Shown here one piece after another: positions 22,701-34,698 of a DNA stretch of 64,000 bases. Made by a program: the position numbers and the translations under genes. The notes under the pieces were generated by a model. The model did not search any database, was not told the DNA's origin, and worked only from the letters and a program-made list of their open reading frames with translations. Origin of the DNA: Heterostelium album PN500 (lineage: Eukaryota; Evosea; Eumycetozoa; Acytosteliales; Acytosteliaceae); NCBI RefSeq assembly GCF_000004825.1, contig NW_008805090.1:310001-374000 (forward strand), read 5' to 3'. Each line of letters begins with the position of its first letter. Within the stretch, counting starts at the first letter, position 1.

Positions 22701-23817
22701 AGCTTCGACTTTTTCGAGCTGAGATCCAGCAGATTCTGTTGTGACAGCTCGATCATCAGGATCGAGTGACTACGCGAACTCGCCTGACTCATCTTGGTGG
22801 CGGCAACGGCACGGTTGTTGTTTGTGGTGTTCAGGAACTCGAATGCATCCTCCGGGCATTGGATAACGGTTTCATTGACGCCCTCCACGTAGATACCCTT
22901 CTCGGGGTGTTCTCTAATGTGAAGATTGGTGCCATTGACATTGTAGAGATCGTTTATCTTCTCCATGTACAACTCAACACAACTCATCTTTAGCACAAAG
23001 GCAAGTGCATTGTTCTTCTGTCTCATCTTTGCAATTCCAGTGAATATCTCCTCGATCACCCTCGGAATCAATCCATTCTTTGATTGTGAATCGTCATCTC
23101 CCGATGGTTCTCCATATATAGTATAAGTCTTGCCAGATGCTGTTTGTCCATATGCCAATATAGTTCCATTATATCCATCTAGAAAGTCTATACATATCAC
23201 TTTGTTAAAATTTCATTCACATAACATAACACCTTCAGTCATTCATTTTAACATACCTTGTACAATTGGAATAGCAACATCTTGAAATATAACAGATTGA
23301 TCTTCATATGAATTAAAAGTTCTATCAAATGAGTATTGTTGTTGTGATTCTCTTTGCTTTGATTATTATTATAGTTCAAAAAGCTAGTTAGCTAACTGTT
23401 GTTTTTGTTATGATTATCATTTTTGTAGATTAGATTTGGTAATTAACATACTTTTACAATAAAAGATTGATTATCAATGAATTGAATGATTGAATGTTCA
23501 TTTCTCTTTTGTTCCGATTCAGTTAGTGGTCTGAATCTACATACTACTCTAATACAATTGGATTGACCTTGTCCTTGTGATTGTCCTAGTTGTTGTTGTT
23601 GGTGTTGTTGAGAGGTTGAAGATGATAAACTTGTATTCCCGATACCAATCGATCCAGCTGTTGTAGAGATTGATGATGTCATCGATGCCTGATGCATCAA
23701 CAAACTTGAACTTAACAAACTACTATTAGGTTCATTCATACCACTATAATTATTATTACTACTATTATTACTATTATGACTGTTATTATTATTGTTATAA
23801 TTAATAATGGGTATCAT
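19759..23817 (-). CDS. kinesin motor protein with transmembrane segment and C-terminal J domain
   Basis: Exons 23817-23452, 23356-23257, 23187-20688, 20625-20534 and 20450-19759 sum to 3750 nt, or 1249 aa. Residues 1-87 are Asn/Ser/Gln-rich. The motor starts at IRVVCRFRPL (about 89), has P-loop GQTASGKT (169-176), SSRSHS and DLAGSE, and resembles kinesin-1. It is followed by a neck-like coiled coil and a long low-complexity stalk. A single hydrophobic helix lies at about 927-948, preceded by several Lys. Then comes a J domain: KKSYKSSLLKYHPDKN with HPD at 990-992, plus a helix III-like HEIHKSYDIL. A 100-residue coiled coil follows, and the protein ends in an amphipathic RWIKSIVNWFKSIFG. The HPD codons begin right after a 62-nt intron with GTAAGT donor and CTAAC branch site. 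If that intron is missed, the gene appears as two unrelated ORFs. Confidence 0.85.
20626..20687 (-). other. intron whose retention would remove the J domain
   Basis: This 62-nt intron of the kinesin gene has donor GTAAGT, an internal CTACTAAC matching the branch consensus, and acceptor ATTAG. The last exon bases TA plus the intron G create TAG, so an unspliced transcript stops exactly at the junction, just before the YHPD residues. Splicing turns TA into TAT (Tyr989). This makes intron retention a natural on/off switch for the J-domain tail, but there is no expression evidence here. Confidence 0.75.
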
Positions 23818-24213
23818 TTAAAAATAAAAAAATCAAAAATCAAACACAAAACCAAAAAAAAAAAAAACGTGTTTCGAATTTTAATATAAATAAACAATCT
23901 AAAATAGATCTATCTGATCTTAATTTGTAATAATATGATAAAAATATTTATTTTTTTCCTACTAAAATAAATATAACTAAATTCTATAGTTGGTTATAGT
24001 TTAGATAAATAATTAAACAATCACAAAAAATAAATGAATTATTCACAATTTTAAATTAAATTGTTTTTCAAAAATAGACCGCGCGAAAATTCGTTTTTTA
24101 AGTTTTACACACACAATCACAATCACCCAAAAATATCGTTAGAAAATCATGATTGATTAAATTAATTGATTAAATGAGTTATAACTATTAATCATTATTA
24201 ATTAATTGATTGA
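23818..24213. other. intergenic region, kinesin promoter and SR140 3' end
   Basis: About 400 bp of AT-rich DNA separates the kinesin start from the stop of the SR140 gene, both on the minus strand, so it should hold the kinesin promoter and the SR140 terminator. It contains A tracts and the less common CGCGCG-like GACCGCGCGAAAA near 24078. No gene is visible. Confidence 0.45.
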
Positions 24214-27200
24214 TTATTTCTTTAATTTTTTATGTGATAATGTATCATTTAAACTATTGCTATCATTATTATAATCTCTCTTTTTCGTTGAATCGTTGAC
24301 TGATGATCCGATGGTCGATGATGGTGTTGATATGATGGTGGTGTTATGGAAGTTCTTTGAGTAGGTGGAAATCAATGTCTCTCTGTATTGCTTGATGCTA
24401 TCACTGATTGTCTCTGGATCGTTTTTGCTCGATAATAACAAACGATTCTTGTAGTCTTGAACTTCGTCATCGATTCTCTTGTAGTCTATCTGTTGCAGCT
24501 CGATGGTCGGTTCCTTCTTTGCTTCCTCCAATACGAAATCTTGGTACAACTTGTATCTCGCTTCCATCTCCTCCAACGAGCCACTTCTAACCAATCCACT
24601 TGTCTTACAGAGTCGTTCCATCTCCTCCAATGCATTCTTCCTATTTTCACTACTATTGTTGTTGGCATCTTGTTTCTTTGGTGGTGGTAGTGTTTGATTC
24701 AATGGAATACCATCAATATCATCATCTTCCTCTACCTCTTCCTTCTTTTCTTCTTCTTCTTCTTGTTGTTGATTCTTCTTTATGATTGGCTCAATTGGAC
24801 TGGTATTCAGGAATGTGAATCTCAATCCTTGAATGAATGTCTTTGGATAGATCGATGAGTACTCCCAGTAGGTCAACACCTTGATAATCTGATCCTTAAA
24901 GTTGAACGCAGTGACACGTCCGGTGATACCTCGCAGTGTCTCATTGAGACTCTCAAAGAAGTAGGGCAACTGCTTTTCGAATAGTCCTCGGAACGAAGAG
25001 ACGTTCTGCACCGACACCGTGCAGTTACAGAGTATATCGGATATCAAGAAGAGACGGGCGATCTTCAACTTGAATGGCTGGTTACTCTGGTTGTATATCG
25101 ATTGAATGATCATATCGACAATGTCATTGCTAAACTCTGAGCAATCAATAGAGAATCCCATTGCCTCTTTGATTCTCTGTCGTGAGGTGTTCAACGACCG
25201 TAATATATCCAGGAATCTATTTCTATCGGAACTACCAATAACTTTTCCTTTACTCAGCTTCGATCCTTTACCTCCGTCTCTACTCGACTTACTGCTACTA
25301 CTACCATATCTATCTCTGTCTCTATCTCTATCACTTCCTCTATATCTATCTCTATCCCTGTCTCTATCTCTGCTTCTATCTCTATCTCTACTTCTATCTC
25401 TATCTCTGTGTCTGTCCCTATCTTTATCTCTATCCCTATCCCTATCTCTTCTATCTCTACTTCTTGTTCTACTTCTAGATCTATCTCTATCCTTATCTCT
25501 CATATGTGTATCACGACTTCTACTTCTTGATCTATCTCTATCTCTATTATCTCTATCAATATGATCTTTATCTGTATTCTTTGTATCTATATCTTTTGAT
25601 TGTTTAGAGACATTGCTATCATGATTAAGTGGTTGAAGTGGTGGAGTATAGGTTGGACCATCTTCGATGACTTGTACTGGTGCTGATTTACATTTGGCAA
25701 ACTCATCTACCAATGTGTACACTTTCCAACAATAGTAATGATAATCATCACAATTATTGTCAAACAAGAACGAATAGGTCGGATTGTTTATCTCACGCTC
25801 CATTATTTCCTTTTCGAATGGGTATCCTTCTCTGGCTACAAATCCAGCTAGTCTGTCAATTGTATCTTTCAACTCCTTCTGTTGTGGAACCATTACTTTG
25901 ATTTTTTGTTGTTGGTGCTGTTGTTGTTGCTGCTGTGATACAAACATAGGTGTAGTTGTTGTCATCATCATCGGTGTATTCGTACCGGACGACACCGCCG
26001 GTTGGTTAGGGTTAGCAGTTGCGGGATTGACCGATGACGACGACGACGATCCTGGAATAGGAACCTGATTCTTTGCCCATGCAATCTTCATCTCTCTGCC
26101 CAACATCTGTTTGTTATCGAGATAGTAACGCGCATCACTCGCTGACTTGTGGTCGGTGTATGCGACCAGCGCGCAGTAAGGTGTCTGCGGATTCTTTGGT
26201 GGTACAATCTTTACCATCACAATACTACCATACTTTGAGAACTGCTTTCTCAAGTCATCCTCTGTAATATTGTTTGCGAGCTGTCTAATGAACAGAGTAG
26301 TATAACTAGAAGTGTCTTCCTTGCTATCACTCTCACCAGCTCTAGAGGTTGCATCCCTAGAATCTCTACTGTCCCTACTGTCTCTGCCATCTCTATGTCT
26401 ATTTCTATCTCTACTTCTACTTCTACTTCTATCCCTATCTCTATGACTATCTCTGTCCCTGTCTCTGTCTCTTCTATCCCTATCCCTATCCCTATCTCTA
26501 TCACTATAATGTCTGTCTCTATCCCTGTCTCTATCTCTATCTCTATCCCTATATCTATCTCTACTTCTACTTCTACTTCTGTCCCTATCTCTATCTCTGT
26601 CTCTATCACTATAATGTCTATCTCTATCTCTGTATCTATCTCTACTTCTACTTCTTGATCTATCTCGTCTGTCTCTGTCCCTTCTGTCTCTGTCTCTATC
26701 CCTTGATGATTTCATCTTATCTTTATCCTTCTCTCGCTCTTCTTGATTCTGTTTGAATTCCTCTTTCAGCTCGTCGATCAATCTTGACTTTCCTTGCTTT
26801 CTGACGATGGGTGGCTGATTGGACGAAGCTGTATTTGACAGAATAGGTGACTTTAAACCATCGTTGTTATTCTTGTTGTTGCTGTTGCTGTTATTTCTAT
26901 CAGTATCTCTGTCTCTCTCATTGATTTCCTCTTCTTTCTCATCACCATTGTCGTCCATGAGGAATGTAGCGGCTTTTACAAACATTGGCTTCTTCTTGGC
27001 GGATGACGCGCTGGCCTGGTTCTCGCCACCATCGAAAGTGGCAACAAAGTCCTGAAACACCTTTGCAGTCTCGTCTTGATCTCTCTTTTTCTTTCGATCG
27101 GCATCAATCCTGTGTTTATCCAACAACGATACCTTTGTAGAGACACCGCCCTTCAATTCCTGTAACTTTTTCTCTGATACATTCTTTTTTTTTTTATTAA

Positions 27201-27608
27201 TTTGATTCAAAAAAGAAGCAGTTGTGTTGTTTAAGGAAGGAAGGAAGAAAGAAAGAAGGTTGAGGTTGATAAAGAGTAACAACACCAAAACGAAATGAAA
27301 TGAAACAAAACAAAACAATCAAGAGAATATTAATTGAATTGAACGAATAAGCAAATATCAATATCAAAATTTGTTTGTTTTTTTTTGTTTTTTTAATAAT
27401 ATATATATTAATTATCATATTTTTTTTTTCTATTTTTATTATTTATATAGGCATTATGCATAGTAGTATAGCATTGCATTGCACATTGAGTTGTATGTTA
27501 ACATGTTGTTCATACCTGCATGGTGGATGGTGCCAAACTCTCTTCAGATAAACCGTAAGGCATAGTGATTGGAACTCCATCTAAATCTTCATCTTCATCT
27601 TCATTCAT
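24214..27608 (-). CDS. U2SURP: SR140/U2SURP-like U2 snRNP-associated protein (RRM-SURP-CID)
   Basis: Exon 1 (27608-27516, 31 aa, starting MNEDEDEDLDGVPITMPYG) joins exon 2 (27183-24214) to give about 1020 aa. Domain order is that of SR140. The RRM at about 325-405 contains TLFIRQLANNITEDDLRKQF. The SURP module at about 465-530 contains FVAREGYPFEKEIMEREINN. The CID-like domain at about 685-825 contains FLISDILCNC. The C-terminal acidic DDDIDGIPL and EARYKLYQDFV motifs follow. Two blocks of Arg-Asp dipeptides mixed with RSRSRS flank the RRM/SURP region. SR140 works in pre-mRNA splicing with U2 snRNP. The 332-nt intron has a weak acceptor (A-run then AG), so the exon 1/2 join is less sure than the domain assignment. 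Confidence 0.9.
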
Positions 27609-28839
27609 ATTTATCTTGTAACTTGACTTGTTGTTAATTAATTATTTGAATTATGCAAAAAAAACAATTATGAAAATTGATTGTTAAAAAAAATTTAAAA
27701 AAGTTTTTTTTATGTTATTATTATTTCAAAAAAAAAAAAATTATAAATAAGTTGTTAACAAGATTTTATTTATAATTTATGTATTTATCAAATTTAATTT
27801 TATTTTACTATTTAAAAAACTTGATCAATATTTTGTAAATTTGGAGAGAAGTAATAGATAGTCAATAATATTGATAAAATATTGTTATGCATCTGATTTA
27901 TTTATTTATTTATTAGTTTATCAATCAATTTTATTTATTTGTTACATAATAATAATATTATTATTATTTTTAATATTTTTTTCAAAATTTGGCGGATAAT
28001 GTTTGGTGAAAAAGTTTTGTAAAAACTATGTAAGGATTTACATAGGTTCGTTTGTCAATGCCTTTGGAGTGTTATTTTGTAAAGTTTTTTTTGTATTTTT
28101 TTTTGTGTTTTTTTTATTTCATTTTTTTTTGAATTTTTTGTTTTTTTTTTCGAAAGTGAGTGAGTCTCCCAACAAGAATGACGATGAGTATCAGTTGAAT
28201 TCTTTCTTTTTTTTCACTAAGTTTTGTTGGTAAGTGGACTACCTATAATTTTTTATTTATTTTTTTTATATTTTTTTGTAAGAGCATCTAAGTTTATAAT
28301 CAAGAATGAGTGAGAGATAGATACAGATGATCATAGCTAAATGAACTCAACTACTACCTACTACTAATTATATAGATAAACAAATAATTTTCGATATACA
28401 GATAGATAAAAAATTATAGTTATTTAGATAATTTTAGATTTACAGATTTTAATCAATCAAATCATCAAGCAAATCAATTTATCTTGGCAGAATGAATATT
28501 CATTTTCGAAAGAAAAAAAAAAATAATAATAATAGTTTTAGATAAAAAATAATTCTCGTTCAACAATTAATTATCAAATGTAGTAGTAATAATAATATTG
28601 ATAAACAAATAGTAATGCATTCATCTTGATCCTCTATTATCTTATTTCGCTCATCTTATAGTAAACGTTTAGAAAAAAATGGCTGAAAAAAAATTATTTT
28701 TTTTTCGATTTTTTTTTTGTTTTCAATTTTTATTTTTTGTTTTTTTTTAGTCGACGAATCACAATCAAATCATTGTTCTAATTGTATTTTATATCTTTTT
28801 ATCTATCAAATTTTAGATCCGGTTACTTATTAAAACAAA
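27609..28839. promoter_or_regulatory. divergent promoter region between SR140 and rpl19
   Basis: The two genes start at the edges and diverge across 1.2 kb. The DNA has very long T tracts (28084-28153 and 28687-28749) upstream of rpl19. No ORF or RNA gene with recognisable features was found. Confidence 0.45.
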
Positions 28840-29612
28840 ATGGTCTCTCTTCGTTTACAAAAGAGGTTAGCTGCCTCTATCCTCAAATGTGGTAAGGGTA
28901 GAGTTTGGATTGATCCAAATGAAATCTCTGAGGTCTCAATGGCCAACTCAAGTATGTATCATAATTAAAGATCTACACATTATATATATATAGTTAGTTA
29001 TATTTGTATTTAGAATAAAAATATTAATAGATAAATCAAATCAATCATTATAAATCAAATTGATCAATTGTAGGAGACAACATCCGTAAGCTCGTTAAGA
29101 ACGGTTTCATCATCCGTAAGCCAGTTGTTGTCCACTCACGTTCCAGAGCAAGAGAGCACAACGCTGCTAAGGCTTTGGGTCGTCATCGTGGTATGGGTAA
29201 CCGTCTCGGTACCCGTGAGGCTCGTTTGCCATCTAAGGTCCTCTGGGTCCGTAGAATCCGTGTCTTGCGTAGACTTTTGAAGAAGTACCGTGAAGCCAAG
29301 AAGATCGACAGACACGCGTATGTATCAACTTATACATATGAAAACAATTCCTCATTGAACAATCGTTTCTAATATTATTATTATTCAATAATCTATTATG
29401 TAATTATTCTCAGTTACCGTGAGTTGTATCTCAAGGCCAAGGGTAACATCTTCAAGAACAAGCGTACTTTAATTGAATACATCGTTAAGTCCAAGACCGA
29501 GAAGCTCAGAGAGAAGCAAATTAACGACCAAGCTGAAGCTCGTAGATTGAAGAATCGTAACCTCAAGGAGCGTCGTACTGCCAAGTCCCTCGCCAAGGAC
29601 GCCACCGCTTAA
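28840..29612 (+). CDS. rpl19: 60S ribosomal protein L19 (eL19)
   Basis: Three exons, 28840-28951, 29074-29317 and 29414-29612, join cleanly. The protein starts [18 protein letters not shown] and contains the eL19 hallmarks KVWIDPNE-type [28 protein letters not shown] and [16 protein letters not shown]. The C-terminal helix is Arg/Lys-rich ([17 protein letters not shown]). eL19 is a large-subunit protein that forms an intersubunit bridge. Both introns have GTATGT donors. Strong codon bias matches rps13 and rps26. Poly(A)-like AATAAA motifs follow the stop at about 29622. Confidence 0.97.
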
Positions 29613-30246
29613 ATTAATGTTAAATAAACTTCTTTTACCCAGCTAATGAAGAGACAATAAACCAAACATAAAACCAAAAAAAAATATCAAAAATATATAT
29701 AAATATCTCTTAAGTTTTTTATTAGTTAGTTGTTTTTTCCTATTAAATCTGTTCATTTTATTTTTATTTGTTGATTATGTTTTCAGTTGTCCAATATTTG
29801 TTTTGAAGAGTTAAGTATATATTCATCTTCATCTTTCTCCTTCAATAACAACACACATAAACACTAGACAGTTTGTTTTGCACCAAAATTTAAATTAAAT
29901 ATTTTTAATTGTTCTTATCTATTGAATTATTACCTATTTAAGTTGACAAAAATAAATCATTACAGTTAAATTAAAAATCAATTAATTTAGTTAATAGATA
30001 TCAATAAATGATTAACACAAAGGTAATCAAATATTCCGTTTTGATTGTTCTGGTAGTGGTAGCCTTCCTATCTCAAACATCCTATTCATATTAAGTACCC
30101 AGTTGTACAAATCATTTTAGATTAAATTATAGAACATAGTTATTGATCTAAATAAACATACAAATATTGCTAAAACAGCAAGGTGTTAAATTGAATCGAT
30201 AGATCTGATTTGATGAAATTTTATAATTTTTATTATTATTCATAGT
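29613..30246. other. intergenic region with a possible tiny secreted peptide ORF
   Basis: This lies between the 3' ends of rpl19 and the zinc-ribbon gene, which converge. It is AT-rich apart from one short ATG-initiated frame (30008-30094) described separately. I see nothing else. Confidence 0.45.
30008..30094 (+). CDS. possible 28-residue signal-peptide-like ORF
   Basis: The frame reads MINTKVIKYSVLIVLVVVAFLS followed by six residues and TAA. It has two Lys, then a hydrophobic core and small polar residues, as in a cleavable signal peptide. If cleaved, almost nothing would remain, so it may be the first exon of a spliced small secreted peptide, or chance. No downstream exon could be fixed. 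Codon composition is slightly less AT-rich than the flanks. Confidence 0.25.
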   Translation: MINTKVIKYSVLIVLVVVAFLSQTSYSY

Positions 30247-30640
30247 TCATCTCTACAAAAGTAGAGTAAGTATTTTTATTTATACATCATAAAATCATAG
30301 TTTTGATATATATAGTTTAGAATTTCTTTAATTGTTGTTAATATTATAAATAGTTAGAAAATGATTTAAAGTAATGTTATTAAACACATACCCATCTATT
30401 ATTGCAAGTCACACAGGTGACGAATGTGGTCAGAGGATCATCAGCAGATCTCGTTTGCAATTGAAAGTATGTACATTTCCTTTTACCGCATTTAGGGCAT
30501 GTAAACAAATCACTTGAATGATCACCATCATCATTATTCTTAGTATCTTGTTCCTATGAAAACAAAACAACAATTGTACATTTAAATCAGAATCACATAA
30601 CAGAAAGTAAAAGTATATCAACTATATAGCTTACTGTCAT
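30247..30640 (-). CDS. stand-alone TFIIS-type zinc-ribbon microprotein
   Basis: Exon 1 contributes only ATG ACA (30640-30635) and exon 2 is 30553-30392. The last coding piece is Arg plus TGA at 30252-30247, after a GTATGT donor and TTTTGTAG acceptor. The total is 57 aa. Without the second splice it would end NNRWVCV. The core [20 protein letters not shown] and [13 protein letters not shown] is the C-terminal zinc ribbon of elongation factor TFIIS, with all four Cys. The catalytic acidic pair of the hairpin is Asp-Asp instead of Asp-Glu. TFIIS itself is about 300 aa with N-terminal domains that are absent here. It could be a small TFIIS-like factor or a duplicated fragment. The intact splice sites favour a real gene. 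Confidence 0.7.
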
Positions 30641-30970
30641 TTTAAATATTAAAAAATTATATATATAAATAATAGCTTTGATGATATATACACTTATAGA
30701 TCTTGATTAATATTAAATAAATTATTAAATCAGTAAAATAAACGCAAGTGTTAGTAAATAGATCTATTTAAAGTTGATCAAGTTTGAATGAGAAATATTC
30801 TCAAATTTTAGAATTCAATGAAAGTACAATTTACAATTTATTATTCTTAGATTTTTTTTATTATAGATAGGTTAATTTAACCTATTTGTGTTAGTTTTAA
30901 GGAAAGTATTTCTTTTCTTTTTCTTTTTCATTTTTTTTTTTTTTTTTTGATATTAATGTTTATATCATAT
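30641..30970. other. AT-rich intergenic DNA
   Basis: This 330-bp stretch lies between the zinc-ribbon gene start and the stop of the next minus-strand gene. It ends in T-rich tracts (30909-30948) and shows no coding or RNA feature. Confidence 0.45.
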
Positions 30971-32638
30971 CTAGTTGGTTGGGTTACCAGTTTGACCTTG
31001 AGACATTCTTTCTCTTCTCTCTGCGTATTTCTTGTCGAGTTCGTCTTTAAGATGATCGTAGGTATAACCGAAACCGAGACCACCTCTCTTTAGTCTATCG
31101 TTTTCTGAACTCTCTTTCGTTGGTTGTGGAGTGCCCTCTACAAACTCTGCAGTGCTTGGCTTTAGCATCGAGCTAGGTGTTGATGGCTGTGATGACTGCG
31201 TTGGAGTTGATACGTGTTTGAGTAATGGATTGGCTATTGAACTTGGAGTTGGTGGATTTGAACCTGAAGATGAAGATGCCGATGCTGATGCCGATCCCGT
31301 TGACGTTGGTCTTTGTGGAAGAGGTGGTGGTAATGGTGCTTGATTTGGATATGGAACGTCGCCTGGCGATCTATTTGGACTGAGTCCACTACCGCTGCTG
31401 CCAGTTGGCGACTTGTTTTGATTGTATCCGGCACCACTTGATCCTGCTGCACCGGGTACTTTCAACGAGCCGGAACTAGAGTATTTACTGCGGAAATCGT
31501 TTTGAAGCGAAGTGTCACCGCCATACATTGAGTTGTAGTCAGTTGCAGTTCCACCTACACCTGTGTTGAGACCTGTGGTTGTAGTATGTGAGAACGAGGT
31601 TTGTTGATGGAATACACCGCCAGCTGCTACAGGTTCGCCTTGTGCGTTCATTCCATAAGAGCCGGTGTTGTATCCAGATTGTTGTTGTTGTTGTTGACCA
31701 TATCCAGCTTGTTGTTGTTGACCATAAACATTTTGTTCGTATCCGGATTGACCATATCCTGATTGTCCGTATCCAGCTTGACCGTAGCCATTCTGCTGGT
31801 CATACTCACTGCCAGCAGTTTGCCCATAAGCATTCTGTCCGTATTGCTCCATTCCCATGCCCATTCCCATTCCCTCCTGTCCTGGTACACCAACACCTGG
31901 CATTCCATATCCAGTGTAACCGTACTGTGAGTAAGCATATTGATCCATTCCCGCTGGGTACATTCCAGATTGTTGTTGAACGGTCGATTGTGTTTGAGTG
32001 GTTCCGGTGGTACCACTTCCATAGTTATAGTAGTTATTGACGGTGGAGCTGGTTGCAGAGTATCCAGATCCATTGGCATTCTCTTGCTTGCTGCCTGTAT
32101 TCTCCTCGTTCATCAACACCTCGACCTTTACCACTTGGTAGGATCCGTCGAACCACTCCCAGAATGCCTTGAGGAAATTCTTGGCTTCCATGCAATGGTA
32201 GGAGAGAGTTCCGGCACCGACAGCAGCCGTCAAACCATAGGTAATAAAAGCAGCGGCAATTCCAGTCTTTCTAATTCTTGCCCAGTAGTCAACTTGAATA
32301 ACGGTACCTCCATCTGTATCTCTTTTAACTTGTAACTTATATTTTGGAATGAAATTTAAATGTAATCCAGTTTTTCTAGAAAAATAAAAAGAAGAAGATT
32401 ATAAACAAGTTAATAATTTACATATGTACTTTAACATTTTGTAATAATTGATTAATACAAACCTTCCTTGCATATATCCTTTTGGATCAAACTTGTCAGT
32501 TTGATATTTTTGATAGGACCACCATGAGTTGATTGTGGTCATCAAGTTGGCGATTGGAATTTGTAAACCATAGTATTTTCTTGATTGTACAAAATCAAAG
32601 ACACTCAAAACTCCTTGTGTTGGATCTTTTCCTCCCAT
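30971..32638 (-). CDS. unrecognised protein with membrane segment and GYGQ/Ser-Pro-rich tail
   Basis: Exons 32638-32463 and 32375-30971 give 526 aa. The first ~160 residues look folded and conserved in style: MGGKDPTQGVLSVFDF, an aromatic NSWWSYQKYQ stretch, then WARIRKTGIAAAFITYGL leading a hydrophobic helix, then a WEWFDGSYQVVKVEVL strand. The rest is disordered. It has a Gly-Met and GYGQ/SGYGQ repeat block like prion-like RNA-binding proteins, then Ser/Pro-rich sequence, and a charged end (RLKRGGLGFGYTYDHLKDEL). I do not recognise the family. The N-terminal part suggests a small membrane-associated domain tethering a phase-separating tail, which is inference only. Confidence 0.8.
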
Positions 32639-34253
32639 TTTCCAAGATATATTATTTTTTTTTTTTGTAATTTGAACAATTAATATTAAAAATTGTATTA
32701 ATTTATTATTATTATTATAATTTTTTTATATTATTTTTGAATCTAAATAAAAATAAAAAAAGATAAAAAATAAAATAAAATGGATAAAAATAAAATATGA
32801 ATTAATTAATGAAATTTATTTGAATTTGTTTGTATTTGAAGTATGGTTATATAATTTTGTAGTTACCCTTTTTAAATTAATTTAATATTTTATTCTCTTT
32901 TGTATTAGAAACACTTTTATGTAAACAAGGTTACAATATTCTGCAAACTTAATTTCTTGAAAAACTGAAACCTTTTTAATTTATATGTAATGTGGTTGAA
33001 ATTCAAAAAAACTTTTAAAAAAATATATATATGACCTTCTAATAAAAGTAGATAACAATAACTGCTTTAGATATTACTTAAAAATAAAAAATTAATTAAT
33101 TATTAAAGTTGAAATAATTCAAAGTATTTGTGTTTTTTTGTTGGTTAGTTAATAAAAAGGATATTTTTTTGTTTTTTGTATTATTATTTGGTTTTTTTGA
33201 TTTATTAATTCAATTCAATTTTCGATAATATGGCTCTACTATGAAAGTTACAATATTCATTTTATTGTATGAGTTTTAGGAAATAATAATTTTTTTAACC
33301 AAATTTGGTAAATCTCTTTTTTTTTATGATTTTTTTCGATATTCAAATTTTTATCCAATATTCCTGTTGGATGTATGGTAGGGTTGAACAAGGACGTGTT
33401 TTTTTTATTCAATAAATTGGTTGATTTCTAAAACGGGTATTCAAAGATCATATTTATTTAGTGTCATAGTAAAAAGAATATCGTATCGTGAAAAGTAAAA
33501 GTTCTGATAAAATTTTTAATTAAATTTCTTTATACTATATCTTCCAAGTAAAATAAAATCGAGGTTTGTTTTAATTTATAAATCTATCACCAATAAGGTA
33601 GTTTATTTTTTCTTTGTAATGTTAAAACAATTAAGATATTAGATAAAATGTTGATTTTATAAAAGATCTTAAAAATTAATTTTTTAATTTTTAAGTGATA
33701 AGCAAATATATTTTTGATTTCCAACTACAGATAAGAATAAAATTTCTAATTGATCATTGACTCCTGAGATATTTATTTTAAAGTTATTACTTCTATTTTT
33801 TTATTAATATATTAAAGAAATTTTTTATAATCTTTTAAAGTCTCTAAAATATTTTCATTCAATTTCATGTTGGTTTTAAGAACTTATTTTACAAGTATAG
33901 TTAATTTAAAGTTAATATGTTTTAATATTTTTTTTTGGATTTATTGTGAATAAATATTCGATCAAAATTTTCTCAATTGACTTTTTTAGTCAAGATGGAA
34001 AAAATCAAAAAACAAAAAACAAAAAAAACAGACCATCAAAAATTATAAAGTTGATTGCAAATAAAAGTAAACAGTAGTGTTTGAAAACATACATGTATCA
34101 ATAAATTACTATTTAAATATAATATAAATTAAATCTTAGGTTTTTTTTTTGTTTTTTTATTTTGTTTTTTTTGTAATAATAGATTTTTAATAGATTTATT
34201 TTATATATATATATTTTTTTATTTGTTTGTTTTTTTATTTATTTATTTATTTA
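32639..34253. promoter_or_regulatory. divergent intergenic region upstream of the cyclase gene
   Basis: This 1.6 kb lies between two diverging genes. It is extremely AT-rich with many T and A homopolymers, including runs directly before the cyclase start. No gene, repeat family or RNA was identified. Confidence 0.45.
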
Positions 34254-34643
34254 ATGGATACTAAATCATCTATATCTACAACATCATCAGCAACATCTAC
34301 ACCATCATCATCATCATCATCATCAACATCGAATCTTAGTAATAATAACAATAACAATATTAATAATAACAACAATAGTAGTCTGATATCAGCAGCAATA
34401 GCAACATCTACAAACAATGTTGTGGTGGTAGATGATGGCTCAAAGAAATCGCTGGAGTATGGCAAGTCGATGTTGTTGGATATCGCGCGTATCGATGAGT
34501 TTGTAGTTGCAAGTGATCCTGTTAGTGAGTTAGAGATCGTTATGTTCTCACGTAGAATGACCTCAAGATGTTCAGAGCTATCGTTACCATCTCTTACAAC
34601 TACATCTACATCTACATCTCTAACACCAACAATAGCCAGTGTT

Positions 34644-34698
<55 letters not shown>

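Noticed and set aside
25106-25564. 152-codon Leu/Ser-rich plus frame opposite SR140
   Set aside because: It is the antisense shadow of the Arg-Asp/Arg-Ser repeat of SR140 and has no independent features.
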